Origin: Comamonadaceae bacterium
GTDB lineage: Bacteria; Pseudomonadota; Gammaproteobacteria; Burkholderiales; Burkholderiaceae_C
Assembly: GCA_947476285.1 (NCBI GenBank)
Contig: CANJPU010000029.1
Location: 1-57,619, forward strand
Reading direction: 5' to 3'
Length of the DNA: 57,619 nucleotides
A model generated the notes under the pieces. The model was not told the DNA's origin. It saw only the letters and a program-made list of their open reading frames with translations, and made no database searches. The position numbers were made by a program, and so were the translations under genes. Shown here piece by piece: positions 16,889 to 26,013 of the stretch (within the stretch, counting starts at the first letter, position 1; each line of letters starts with the position of its first letter).

Positions 16889-19447
16889 ATGCAAGCTCCA
16901 TTCAGTCGCGCTGTGCAATTCATCAAGCGGGCAGCCATCCAGAATGCCCAGCTGTCAGAGAACGCCTTCGCACCCGTCGGCTGGCTTGGAGCGATCGGCC
17001 ATCCTCTCTATTGGTACTTCTGGACCTACGTGCTCCCCCAGCCGTATGAAAGCGCGCTGTTGCGGCTGTCTGTCGCACTAATGGGCGTGCCGCTCATCTT
17101 CCACGCCCAAATGCCGCCTTATCTGAGCAAGTGGATGCCCCTGTACTGGCATCTGTGCATGACATTCATCTTGCCAGTGACCTTCACTTTCCTGATGCTC
17201 ATGAACAACTTCTCAGGCACCTACATGACCTGCGCAGTGATGGTGTTGTTCCTCATGCGCATGTTCTTCTTCGATCTGGCAATTCTGCTCATCTGCCTCA
17301 TAGGGGGCGTGCTGCTTGCGGCCGCCATGTTCCTGCTGGCGGCGCCACAAGGCTTTGGCCTCAACTTCGAACCACTGATCCAGAACTTCCCGCTCTTTGG
17401 TTTCGCGCTGATCTCGGGCATCGTGTGCCATCACTCGGTCAAGAAAAGCATCCAGCTCAATCAAAGCCGCGTCGACGAAAAGATCAAGCAGCAACGTCTG
17501 CAGGCCTTGGCCGGCTCCATCGCCCATGAGATGCGAAACTCCCTGGGCATGGCCAAGCACAGCCTGGACTGCATCGAACGCGCCTGCGTCGCCGAAGCGA
17601 TGAGCCCGACCACCAGCCAGCAGGAGGCCACGCCCGCTCTGCGCGAACTCGAAACCGTCTTCGGCCATCTCGCCCAGGGCCAGACCGCCGTCCGACGCGG
17701 CCTGCAGGTCATCACCATGACTCTGAACGAAGTCAACGCACGGCCCATCGATGCGTCGACATTCACCTACCTGTCTGCCGAGGACGTCACCCGCAAGGCC
17801 TTGGAGGAATTCAACTTCGAATCCACATCGGACCGCGTGCGAGTGAGCCTGCATGTGCTGCGAGACTTCACTTTCAGGGGCGATGAGACCATCTACGTCT
17901 TCATCTTGTTCAACCTGATCAAGAACGCGGTTTATTACTTCAAGCTGCACCCCAAGGCCACCATCACCATCAGCGTCGACAACAAGACCGTCACCGTCAA
18001 AGACACCGGCCCGGGCATCCCGGCCGATGTACTACCCGATCTCTTCCAGAACTTCAAGAGCTCAGGCAAACCCGAGGGCACAGGCCTGGGCCTGGCCTAT
18101 TGCAGGCGTGCGATGCAGGCATTCGGCGGCGACATCACCTGCCGCTCGGCTCCTGCCGAATACACCGAATTCGTCCTACACTTCCCTACGGTCCCCCACC
18201 GCGAGCTGGAAAGCGACCGCCAACGGCAACTAAAGCGCGCCGTTCCAGCCTTCAAAGGCAAACACATCTTGGTGGTGGACGATCAGGCCTTGCTGCGCAA
18301 CGATGCTGCACGCAAACTCAAAGACCTCGCCTGCGAGATCGACGAAGCCGGCAACGGCCAGCAGGCCATCGACAAACTCAACGCGAAACGGTACGACCTC
18401 GTGCTGATGGACCTGAACATGCCGATCATGGACGGCTACGAAGCCATCGAAAAGATCCGCAGCGGCGAGATCACGCGCCAGCGTAACGTCCCCATCCTGG
18501 CTTACTCCAGCGAGGCTGGCTACATCGGCCGCGTCAAAATGCAGAAAGTGGGTGCAGACGGGTTTCTGTGCAAGCCCTGCTCGCAACTCCAGTTGGTCGA
18601 TGCGATGCGGGCCGCCATGGCCCATGCTTCCCGGCGCGCCGGCGCTCAAACCGAAGCGCTCATGGGCAAGACCTTGATCGTCGCTGACGACAGCAGCTTC
18701 AATCGCAGAATGCTGCGCGCCCATCTGGACGTTTGCAAGCCCATCATCCATGAAGCCGAACACGGCCAGCAGGTGCTTGATCTGCTAGAGCGCCTGGACA
18801 CGGTTCATGCAATTTTGATGGACACCAACATGCCCGGCATGGGCGGCATCGACACCACCCTGGCCATTCGCCGCGGCCACGTACATTCGCGCGTGCCCAT
18901 CGTGGCCGTCACTGCGGAGTTCAGCGAAGAAAGCCGCCAGCTCGCCTTGAACGCTGGCATGAACGCCTATGTCACCAAGCCGGTGGATCCTGCTGAACTG
19001 CTCTACAGCTTAGGCAGCCTGCTGGGAAGCGACCCGGTCGCCGCACCCGCGTACCACGCCGAACCGCCCGTCGCACCGCTGCAGCGCCACCAAGATATCT
19101 ACCAGGAACTGCTGGACACCGAGCGCATTGAAAGCCTGATTCATCTGGAAATGATGTCCGACCTGGAAGAGTGCCTGAAGGAGATGGCCCACTTGTATGG
19201 CCAGCTACCCCAACTGCTGCGCGCCGGCAACCTAGAGAGCCTGACCTTCACCCTGCATTCCCTGCTCAACGCCGCCGGCAACGCAGGCGCACGCAGCCTG
19301 CACAGACTCATCAAGGACCACATCTACCCCGCCATCCGCGGCGGCCAGCAACCCGTTGACGAGAAATGGCTGGAAACCGTGGGCGACCTTCTGGAGCGCA
19401 CGACGCACGAAATCCGATCGAGGTATTTTCAGGGTCAAGCAGACTGA
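16889..19447 (+). CDS. CqsS/LqsS-like hybrid sensor histidine kinase (two receivers, Hpt)
   Basis: This protein has 852 residues. A six-helix membrane sensor (about residues 28-190) opens with PVGWLGAIGHPLYWYFW, closely like the autoinducer sensor of Vibrio CqsS. The H box HEMRN is near residue 213, and the ATPase domain follows with NLIKNAVYY and GTGLGLAYCRR (about 330-430). Two receiver domains have phospho-acceptor Asp near 507 (LVLMDLNMP) and 644 (ILMDTNMP). The C-terminal Hpt-like domain has HSLLNAAGNAG, His near 789. Known relatives sense alpha-hydroxyketones. No cqsA-like synthase is in the window. There is no clear ribosome-binding site before the ATG. Confidence 0.85.
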   Translation: MQAPFSRAVQFIKRAAIQNAQLSENAFAPVGWLGAIGHPLYWYFWTYVLPQPYESALLRLSVALMGVPLIFHAQMPPYLSKWMPLYWHLCMTFILPVTFTFLMLMNNFSGTYMTCAVMVLFLMRMFFFDLAILLICLIGGVLLAAAMFLLAAPQGFGLNFEPLIQNFPLFGFALISGIVCHHSVKKSIQLNQSRVDEKIKQQRLQALAGSIAHEMRNSLGMAKHSLDCIERACVAEAMSPTTSQQEATPALRELETVFGHLAQGQTAVRRGLQVITMTLNEVNARPIDASTFTYLSAEDVTRKALEEFNFESTSDRVRVSLHVLRDFTFRGDETIYVFILFNLIKNAVYYFKLHPKATITISVDNKTVTVKDTGPGIPADVLPDLFQNFKSSGKPEGTGLGLAYCRRAMQAFGGDITCRSAPAEYTEFVLHFPTVPHRELESDRQRQLKRAVPAFKGKHILVVDDQALLRNDAARKLKDLACEIDEAGNGQQAIDKLNAKRYDLVLMDLNMPIMDGYEAIEKIRSGEITRQRNVPILAYSSEAGYIGRVKMQKVGADGFLCKPCSQLQLVDAMRAAMAHASRRAGAQTEALMGKTLIVADDSSFNRRMLRAHLDVCKPIIHEAEHGQQVLDLLERLDTVHAILMDTNMPGMGGIDTTLAIRRGHVHSRVPIVAVTAEFSEESRQLALNAGMNAYVTKPVDPAELLYSLGSLLGSDPVAAPAYHAEPPVAPLQRHQDIYQELLDTERIESLIHLEMMSDLEECLKEMAHLYGQLPQLLRAGNLESLTFTLHSLLNAAGNAGARSLHRLIKDHIYPAIRGGQQPVDEKWLETVGDLLERTTHEIRSRYFQGQAD

Positions 19448-19483
19448 GGAGTGTTGCGCGCCTCGCTGCCGGCTATGGAGACT

Positions 19484-19587
19484 TCCAGGTCTTGACCGGT
19501 GCTGATGCCGTCAAGCACCCCGCGCGCCGCAGGAGTCGCCGGCCTTGCGCAATGTGTCCAGGTCATTTTCAAGCGCGCTCACGCCGA
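19484..19587 (-). pseudogene. Decayed aroC fragment with internal deletion
   Basis: The sequence matches two separate parts of the intact aroC in the window: 19484-19526 resembles 20720-20763, and 19522-19587 resembles 20964-21028, in the same order and orientation. About 200 bases between them are missing. The conserved peptide pieces are [12 protein letters not shown] and [10 protein letters not shown], now in different frames. It is a remnant of a duplication, next to the ORF6N gene. Confidence 0.75.
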
Positions 19588-19602
19588 TATGAGGAAGAAG
19601 GC

Positions 19603-20235
19603 CTACAGCTTCTTGCCGACGGGCTTGTCCTTCTTGCCTTGCTCGGGAGGCAAGAATCCGATTGGCCGCTTGGGCGGCTCGGGCGGCGTCATTAGCTCCC
19701 GCAGCGCATCGAACACCTGCTTGAGCTGCACGCGTGTGTTGCGGCTGAACGTGTCGTGCTGCATGGCCAGCAGCTCCGTCTTCTCCTCCAGCGAATCGAG
19801 CCGCTTTGCCAAGTCCTGGTGCGTGGCGGCCAACTCGCGCAGCCGCACGAACGCGCGCACCACGTACATCGATACCTCGATTGCGCGCGGGCTGTTCAGA
19901 ACTGAGGCGGCCATGATCGCGCCGTGCTCGGTAAAGGCCCGCGGCAGATAGCGCCGGCCGCCGCGGCCGGCCGGTGACTTTGAGGTCGCAAATTGCGACC
20001 TCAAAGCCGCGAACTCCTCGCCGTCGAGATGGAACATGAAATCGGCTGGGAATCTGACCAGATTGCGCTTCACGGCCTCGTTGAAGCGCTTGGTCTCTAC
20101 CCCGTAGAGCGCGGCCAAGTCGGAGTCAAGCAACACCTTCTGGCCGCGCAGCACGACGATGCGATGGGTGATTGCCTCCAGCGGCAGCATGGCGTGCGGC
20201 GCTGCGTTCATCGATGGGACTGCGCGGATGCCCAT
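19603..20235 (-). CDS. ORF6N-domain protein (phage-type DNA-binding family)
   Basis: The roughly 200-residue protein has the ORF6N domain in its first half (ITHRIVVLRGQKVLLDSDLA, then LYGVETKRFNEAVKRN and RFPADFMFHL), followed by YLPRAFTEHGAIMAASVLNSPRA, VRAFVRLREL and a coiled-coil-like segment (about 140-175). Such proteins are common in phages and genomic islands and are probably DNA-binding; the function is unproven. Starts at 20235 or at an internal ATG (20211) are both possible. The C-terminus is lysine-rich (GKKDKPVGKKL). It is flanked by an aroC remnant and a dispersed repeat, so it was probably acquired. Confidence 0.8.
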   Translation of the reverse strand: MGIRAVPSMNAAPHAMLPLEAITHRIVVLRGQKVLLDSDLAALYGVETKRFNEAVKRNLVRFPADFMFHLDGEEFAALRSQFATSKSPAGRGGRRYLPRAFTEHGAIMAASVLNSPRAIEVSMYVVRAFVRLRELAATHQDLAKRLDSLEEKTELLAMQHDTFSRNTRVQLKQVFDALRELMTPPEPPKRPIGFLPPEQGKKDKPVGKKL

Positions 20236-20250
20236 GGCTCAAACCTCGGG

Positions 20251-20273
20251 AAATTGGGGTCGGATTGCCCAAT
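20251..20273. repeat. Dispersed intergenic repeat, copy 2 (AATTGGGGTCGGATT type)
   Basis: AATTGGGGTCGGATTGCC followed by CAAT lies 16 bases upstream of the ORF6N start. It differs by few bases from the copy after gcvT and is inverted relative to it. The outer halves (AATTGGG / CCCAAT) are complementary. Confidence 0.55.
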
Positions 20274-20478
20274 GTTCATGGTCAACATCGGCACCAGCGT
20301 GCTGCGTGAGCTTGTGGCGCGCACTGAAACCGCGCCGTCATGACCAGTTGGCAAGGACGTGGGAACAGCCGCCCTCAACAACAGTGGGCACTGGTACCGA
20401 GCCAAACCAGCCACGCAGGTTGCGCACCGGAAGTGGTGGCCTGGTGGAGGCCGCGTAAAAATCCCCGCCCCACCGCCC

Positions 20479-21576
20479 CTACAAAAACGACGACGCAATC
20501 GGCGGCATGGGTGCGTCTACATCAGCGTTTTGCGCACGGTGGCGCAGGGCGTGGTCCATCACCACCAGGGCGAGCATGGCTTCGGCGATGGGGGTGGCGC
20601 GGATGCCGACGCATGGGTCGTGCCGGCCCTTGGTGACAACCTGGACCGACTCACCCTGAATGTTGATGGACTCGCGCGGGCTGATGATGGAGCTGGTGGG
20701 TTTGATGGCGATGCTCACCTCCAGGTCTTGGCCGGTGCTGATGCCGCCCAGCACGCCGCCCGCGTTGTTGCCGCGAAAACCTTTTGGTGTGAGCGAGTCT
20801 CCGTGCGTGGTGCCGCGCTGGCTCACACTCTCGAAGCCAGCGCCGATTTCCACACCCTTGACCGCGTTGATGCCCATCATGGCGTAGGCGATGTCGGCGT
20901 CGAGCTTGTCAAACAAGGGCGCGCCCAGGCCCGTGGGCATGCTGCTGGCGGTGACGCGGATGCGCGCACCGCAGGAGTCGCCGGCCTTGCGCAATGTGTC
21001 CATGTAGGCTTCAAGCGCACTCACGTCGGCAACGGGCGCAAAGAAGGGGTTGCGGTGCACATGGTCCCAGCTCTCGAAGGGGATGGCCAGCTCGCCGATT
21101 TGCTGCATGCAGCCGCGAAACTCGATGCCGTGCTTTTGAGCCAGCCACTTTTTTGCAACCGCGCCGGCCGCGACCATGGGCGCGGTCAGGCGTGCCGATG
21201 CCCGGCCGCCGCCGCGCGGGTCACGCAGGCCGTACTTTTGCAGGTAGGTGTAGTCGGCATGGCCGGGGCGAAATGTCTGCGCAATCTCTGAGTAGTCTTT
21301 GCTGCGTTGATCGGTGTTGCGAATCAAAAGGCAGATGGGTGTGCCGGTGGTGCGGCCTTCGAATACCCCGGAGAGGATTTCGACTTTGTCTTCTTCCTGC
21401 CGCTGGGTGACGTGGCGGCTGGTGCCGGGGCGGCGGCGGTCCAGATCGGGCTGGATGTCGGCCTCGGACAGCTTCATGCCGGGCGGGCAGCCGTCGATCA
21501 CGCAGCCGATGGCCGGGCCATGGGATTCGCCGAAGTTGGTGACCGCGAAAAGTTTGCCGAAGGTATTGCCGCTCAT
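20479..21576 (-). CDS. aroC: Chorismate synthase
   Basis: The 365-residue enzyme converts 5-enolpyruvylshikimate-3-phosphate to chorismate using reduced FMN. The signatures [18 protein letters not shown] near the N-terminus, [17 protein letters not shown] and [10 protein letters not shown] are all present. The start [10 protein letters not shown] at 21576 is the family's usual one; the frame is open a further 12 codons upstream without support. It is complete and intact, unlike the fragment at 19484-19587. Confidence 0.97.
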   Translation of the reverse strand: MSGNTFGKLFAVTNFGESHGPAIGCVIDGCPPGMKLSEADIQPDLDRRRPGTSRHVTQRQEEDKVEILSGVFEGRTTGTPICLLIRNTDQRSKDYSEIAQTFRPGHADYTYLQKYGLRDPRGGGRASARLTAPMVAAGAVAKKWLAQKHGIEFRGCMQQIGELAIPFESWDHVHRNPFFAPVADVSALEAYMDTLRKAGDSCGARIRVTASSMPTGLGAPLFDKLDADIAYAMMGINAVKGVEIGAGFESVSQRGTTHGDSLTPKGFRGNNAGGVLGGISTGQDLEVSIAIKPTSSIISPRESINIQGESVQVVTKGRHDPCVGIRATPIAEAMLALVVMDHALRHRAQNADVDAPMPPIASSFL

Positions 21577-21663
21577 TTGTCTGAAGCTCTCCCAGTCCTC
21601 CGTGGCCCGCATAGGGCGCGCCCTGGAGGCGATGGCCCGATTATCCCAGAGCGGCTGACCGCA

Positions 21664-22131
21664 TCACAGCGGTGAGGCACCGGCCTGCTGTTCTTCGCCG
21701 CCGGGCCAGTCGCGAATATAGGCCTTGAGCATGCGGTTCTCGAAATTCTGGCTGTCCACCACGGCCTTGGCGACGTCGTAGAAGCTGATGACGCCCATGA
21801 GCATGCGCTGGTCCATGGCCGGCATGTAGCGGGCATGGCGCTCAAGCATCATGCGGCGCACTTCATCTAGCTCGGTCTCGGATGTGCAGGTGAGCGGGTG
21901 GTCGTCCATGGCGCTGCGCACCGTGGTGTTGCCCACCACGCCGCCGCTCTTGACGATGCTAAGGATGACTTCACGGAAGGTGAGCATGCCTACCAGTTCG
22001 CCACGCTCCATGACCACCAGCGAGCCGATGTCTTTGTCGGCCATGGTTTCGATGGCGCGGGCAAGGGGTTCGTCGGGCGTGATGGTGTAGAGGGTGTTGC
22101 CCTTGACGCGCAGAATGTCGCTGACTTTCAT
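21664..22131 (-). CDS. Tandem CBS-domain protein
   Basis: The 155-residue protein consists almost entirely of two CBS domains, with the DKDIGSLVVMERGELVGMLT and MLERHARYMPAMDQ-RMLMGVIS elements. CBS pairs bind adenosine nucleotides and regulate partners. The ATG at 22131 follows GGAGACGACC and is preferred over longer in-frame starts that reach into the divergent promoter of metY. It is an unlinked regulator whose partner is unknown. Confidence 0.85.
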   Translation of the reverse strand: MKVSDILRVKGNTLYTITPDEPLARAIETMADKDIGSLVVMERGELVGMLTFREVILSIVKSGGVVGNTTVRSAMDDHPLTCTSETELDEVRRMMLERHARYMPAMDQRMLMGVISFYDVAKAVVDSQNFENRMLKAYIRDWPGGEEQQAGASPL

Positions 22132-22245
22132 GGTCGTCTCCTGCTGTGGCAAAGCTGACCTGCCGGTGAATGAATATAGCCCACAATCATGGCCAATTCC
22201 TAGTTGAATTTCACAAAGCTTTTTTGCACATAGAGGATCGCTGCA

Positions 22246-23547
22246 ATGCCTGGTTACTCCGACCCTGGTTTCGACACACTGGCGCTTCACGCGGGGGCTG
22301 CGCCCGACCCTGCCACCGGTGCGCGCGCCGTACCCATCCATTTGACGACGTCCTTCGTGTTCGAGTCGAGCGATCACGCCGCTTCGCTGTTCAATCTGGA
22401 GCGCTCAGGCCATGTGTATTCGCGCCTGAGCAACCCGACCAATGCGGTGCTGGAGCAACGGGTAGCGGCGCTGGAGCACGGCATTGGCGCGATCACCACC
22501 GCCAGCGGGCAGGCTGCGCTGCACCTGAGCGTGGCCACCATCATGGGGGCGGGTTCGCACATCGTGGCCAGCACGGCCTTGTATGGCGGCTCGCAAAATT
22601 TGCTGCATTACACGATGCGCCGCTTTGGCATAGCCACCACTTTCGTCAAGCCGGGCGATCTCGATGGCTGGCGCGCGGCGATCCGGCCTGAGACCAAGCT
22701 GCTGTTTGGCGAAACAGTGGGCAACCCAGGGCTGGACGTGCTGGACATTCCGCAGGTGGCCGCCATCGCGCACGAAGCGGGCGTGCCGCTGCTGGTGGAT
22801 TCGACTCTGACTTCGCCCTATCTGATGCAGCCGCTGAACCTGGGCGCTGATCTCGTCTACCACTCGGCCACCAAGTTTCTAAGTGGCCATGGCACGGTGA
22901 TTGGCGGTGTGGTGGTCGATGCCGGCAGTTTCGACTGGGACCGTTCGGGCCGGTTTCCGGAGCTGAGCCAGCCCTACGAAGGCTTTCACAACATGGTGTT
23001 CAGCGAAGAGTCCACCATCGGCGCCTTCTTGCTGCGAGCGCGGCGCGAGGGCCTGCGCGATTTTGGCGCCTGCATGAGCCCGCACACCGCCTGGCTGATC
23101 CTGCAAGGCATAGAGACGCTGCCGCTGCGCATGGAGCGGCACATGAGCAACACGCGCAGGGTGGTGGAATTTCTGGCGGCCCACCCCTTCGTTGGCCGTG
23201 TGGGCCACCCCATGCTGGAGTCGCACCCCAGCCATGCGCTGGCGCAAAAGCTCTTGCCCAAGGGAGCAGGCTCGGTCTTTAGCTTCGATTTGAAAGGCAG
23301 CCGCGAACAAGGCAAGAAGTTCATCGAGGCGCTCAAGCTGTTCAGCCACCTGGCCAATGTGGGCGATTGCCGCTCACTGGTGATTCACCCGGCCAGCACC
23401 ACGCACTTTCGCATGAGCGACGAAGCCCTGGCTGCCGGCGGCATCACCCAGGGCACGATTCGCCTGTCCATTGGCCTGGAAGACCCCGATGACCTGATAG
23501 ACGATTTGAAGCGTGCGCTGCGTGCCGCAGAAAAGGCAGGTGCGTGA
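22246..23547 (+). CDS. metY: O-acetylhomoserine sulfhydrylase (PLP-dependent)
   Basis: The 433-residue Cys/Met-metabolism PLP enzyme makes homocysteine from O-acetylhomoserine and sulfide. The length and the N-terminus FDTLALHAGAAPDPATGARA fit MetY better than the shorter MetZ. The PLP lysine is in HSATKFLSGHGTVIGG, with YSRLSNPT and ASGQAALHL upstream. Specificity for O-acetyl over O-succinyl homoserine is inferred from these features. Its stop overlaps the start of the following hydrolase by one base (TGATG). Confidence 0.9.
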   Translation: MPGYSDPGFDTLALHAGAAPDPATGARAVPIHLTTSFVFESSDHAASLFNLERSGHVYSRLSNPTNAVLEQRVAALEHGIGAITTASGQAALHLSVATIMGAGSHIVASTALYGGSQNLLHYTMRRFGIATTFVKPGDLDGWRAAIRPETKLLFGETVGNPGLDVLDIPQVAAIAHEAGVPLLVDSTLTSPYLMQPLNLGADLVYHSATKFLSGHGTVIGGVVVDAGSFDWDRSGRFPELSQPYEGFHNMVFSEESTIGAFLLRARREGLRDFGACMSPHTAWLILQGIETLPLRMERHMSNTRRVVEFLAAHPFVGRVGHPMLESHPSHALAQKLLPKGAGSVFSFDLKGSREQGKKFIEALKLFSHLANVGDCRSLVIHPASTTHFRMSDEALAAGGITQGTIRLSIGLEDPDDLIDDLKRALRAAEKAGA

Positions 23548-24365
23548 TGGAGTTGCAAGTCAATGGCGCCAAGACCTATTGCTACACCGGCGGCAAGGCA
23601 TTCGATGCCGCCAAGCCCACGGTGGTGTTTGTTCACGGCGCGCTGAACGACCACAGCGTGTGGGCCCTGCAAAGCCGCTACATGGCCAACCACGGCTGGA
23701 ATGTGCTGGCAGTGGATTTGCCGGGTCACTGCCGCAGCCAGGGCGAGGCACCCTCCACTGTGGAAGAAGCGGCCGAGTTCATCGTTGCGCTGGCCGATGC
23801 GGCAGGTCTGCAAAAGCTGGCACTGGTAGGCCACAGCATGGGCGCATTGATCGCGCTGGAGGCTGCGGGGCGCCTGAAAGACCGAGTGACCCACCTGGTG
23901 CTGATCGGCATTGCCTACCCCATGCGGGTCTCGCCGGCGCTGCTGGAGGCATCCTTGAAAGACCCGATCCGCGCGCTGGAGATGGACAACGTGTTTTCTC
24001 GCAGCACGCTGGCCGCGCCGCCTTCGCTTCTGGGGCCGGGCACCTGGGTGTATGGCGTCAATATGGCACTGGGCCGCAGGGTGCTGGCCAGTAATCCGGG
24101 GGCTGATTTGTATTACCGCGATTTCAAAGCCTGCGACAGCTACACCGGCGCGCTGGAGGCCGTGTCCACCCTCACCTGCCCTGTGCTGTTCCTGCTGGGC
24201 GCGGTGGATCAAATGACACCTCCCAAGAGCGCGCAAGCCTTGATTGACCTGGCAAACAAAACCGGAAAAATTGTCAAGGTCGTCTATGTCCCGGTGGGCC
24301 ATCGGCAGATGTCCGAAGCCCCGGATCAAACACTGTTTGCCATTCAAGGATTTCTCGGGTCATGA
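23547..24365 (+). CDS. Alpha/beta hydrolase
   Basis: This is a roughly 272-residue alpha/beta hydrolase. The oxyanion segment VFVHGALNDHSVW, the nucleophile elbow GHSMGA (about residue 95), the acid in GAVDQMTPP and the histidine in PVGHRQM form a complete catalytic set. ATG 23547 overlaps the metY stop as TGATG, so the two genes are translationally coupled. The pairing suggests a role near methionine metabolism, for instance hydrolysis of an ester by-product, but the substrate is unknown. Confidence 0.88.
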   Translation: MELQVNGAKTYCYTGGKAFDAAKPTVVFVHGALNDHSVWALQSRYMANHGWNVLAVDLPGHCRSQGEAPSTVEEAAEFIVALADAAGLQKLALVGHSMGALIALEAAGRLKDRVTHLVLIGIAYPMRVSPALLEASLKDPIRALEMDNVFSRSTLAAPPSLLGPGTWVYGVNMALGRRVLASNPGADLYYRDFKACDSYTGALEAVSTLTCPVLFLLGAVDQMTPPKSAQALIDLANKTGKIVKVVYVPVGHRQMSEAPDQTLFAIQGFLGS

Positions 24366-24397
24366 ATCTCCGCCTGGTGTCGTGTTTCACGCTGGGC

Positions 24398-25600
24398 TCA
24401 GATCACATCCTTGAGGTACAAGGTGGACAAGCGACCGCTGCGCCATAGCTTGGCGGTTGCCTCCGATTGCGGCAGCAGCAAATGGCGGATCAGCGGCTCC
24501 AGCGCGGTGGATTGTTCGTCTGCCAGCAAAATGTAGCGAGTCTCTTGCTCGTCCTCGATCTCATTGACCCGCCCGATCCAGTCGAGCGCGACCAGGGTTT
24601 CGAGCACCGGCTCAAGTTGCAATGCGTCCACTTCCAGCCTGCTTGTCAACTGCGGCATGCTCAGGCCGCGTCGGGCGCTGCCGCGGGCGCGGCTCAATTC
24701 ATTGAGCACCTCAATGGCCAACTGAAACTGCCACCCGTGGCTGCTGGCGCGCCTTCGGGTTCCCGCCACCAGGCTGGGCATGTAGGCTGCAATCACCGCG
24801 CCCCAGAGCACGACCACCCATGCGATGTAGATCCACACCAGCAAAATAGGCAAGGTAGCGAAGGCGCCATAGACTGCCGAATAGCTCGGCACCTGGGCAA
24901 TGTACAAGGCAAGCAGACGCCGGGCCGCTTCGATGCCGATGGCCGCAAACAAGCCGCCGGCCCAGGCGTGGCTGCGCCGCACCGGTGTGTTGGGAACATA
25001 GCGGTACAGCGCGGCCAGGCCTGCGGCCAGAAGGAAAAATTCGGCCATGTCCAGCAGCAGCTGCACAGCGCCGGGCATGGCCGACACCAGCCCACGGGAG
25101 GCTGAAAGCACATAGGAGCTGATGCTCACCGAAGCACCCAGCAGCAAAGGCCCCAGCGTGAGCACAGCCCAGTAGATCAAGACGCGCTGCCCCAGGGGGC
25201 GCGGGCGCCGCACCCGCCAGATGCTGTTGAGCGTGCGGTCAATGGTGAACACCAGGGCCAGTGCGGTGATGGCCAGCACCGCCAAGCCAAGCGCGCCCAG
25301 ACGGCTGGCCTTGCCGGCGAACTGGGTGAGGTAGCCCAGCACTTGGCGCGCGATGGCTTCTGGCACCAGGCTTTGCACCAGCCAGGCCTGCAATGCCCCT
25401 TGCAGCTTGCTGAACATCGGAAACGCGGTGAAAACCGCCAGCGCCACGGTGAAGAACGGCACCAGCGCCATGGTGGTGGTGAAGGTCAGGCTGCTGGCGG
25501 TCAGGCCCAGCCGGTCTTCGCGGAAGCGCTCGCCCAAGGTGAGCGCAGTGTTGCGCCACGGAAAATGGCTGAGATCGGCGATAAATTGGCGAATGTCCAT
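24398..25600 (-). CDS. YihY/BrkB-family inner-membrane protein
   Basis: The roughly 400-residue protein has six predicted membrane helices in its first 280 residues, with the family patterns LTASSLTFTTTMALVPFF, FTIDRTLNSIWRVRR and YSAVYGAFATLPILLVWIYI. The C-terminal 110 residues are soluble and look like a winged-helix-type extension (RGLSMPQLTSRLEVDALQLE), as in many proteobacterial members. The function of the family is not settled; it was once misannotated as ribonuclease BN. Its start lies eight bases from the divergent DUF2069 gene. Confidence 0.9.
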   Translation of the reverse strand: MDIRQFIADLSHFPWRNTALTLGERFREDRLGLTASSLTFTTTMALVPFFTVALAVFTAFPMFSKLQGALQAWLVQSLVPEAIARQVLGYLTQFAGKASRLGALGLAVLAITALALVFTIDRTLNSIWRVRRPRPLGQRVLIYWAVLTLGPLLLGASVSISSYVLSASRGLVSAMPGAVQLLLDMAEFFLLAAGLAALYRYVPNTPVRRSHAWAGGLFAAIGIEAARRLLALYIAQVPSYSAVYGAFATLPILLVWIYIAWVVVLWGAVIAAYMPSLVAGTRRRASSHGWQFQLAIEVLNELSRARGSARRGLSMPQLTSRLEVDALQLEPVLETLVALDWIGRVNEIEDEQETRYILLADEQSTALEPLIRHLLLPQSEATAKLWRSGRLSTLYLKDVI

Positions 25601-25608
25601 CGACCGCT

Positions 25609-26013
25609 ATGATGCCATCGCCCATGTCCACATCCGAATCGCTCCCTTCCGCGCTTCCTGACCCTAAGGTCGCCCTCACCCGCTGGCTGGCCGTCGGCAG
25701 CACGCTGGCGCTGATTGTGCTCGGCCTGGCCTGGGAGCTATGGCTCGCCCCAGTGCGCCCGGGGGGCTCCTGGGTAGCACTGAAAGTGCTGCCTTTGTGT
25801 CTGCCACTGGCCGGCCTGCTGCGCCGGCGCATGTACACCTATCGGTGGCTCAGCCTGGTTGTCTGGCTTTATTTCACCGAAGGCGTTGTGCGCGCTTACG
25901 GCGACAAGGGTCTGGGCGCGCGGCTGGCGCTGGTGGAAGTCTTCTTGTGCCTGGTGTTGTTCGTCGCCTGCCTGATGCACGTGCGGCTACGCCAGAGAAA
26001 GGCTGTGCCTTGA
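25609..26013 (+). CDS. DUF2069 family membrane protein
   Basis: A small protein (about 130 residues) with three or four membrane helices; WLYFTEGVVRAYGDKG and the basic C-terminus are typical of DUF2069. Starts at 25609 or 25624 are both open and neither has a good ribosome-binding site. The stop overlaps the TTG start of the next gene (TTGA), indicating coupling. The function is unknown. Confidence 0.8.
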   Translation: MMPSPMSTSESLPSALPDPKVALTRWLAVGSTLALIVLGLAWELWLAPVRPGGSWVALKVLPLCLPLAGLLRRRMYTYRWLSLVVWLYFTEGVVRAYGDKGLGARLALVEVFLCLVLFVACLMHVRLRQRKAVP

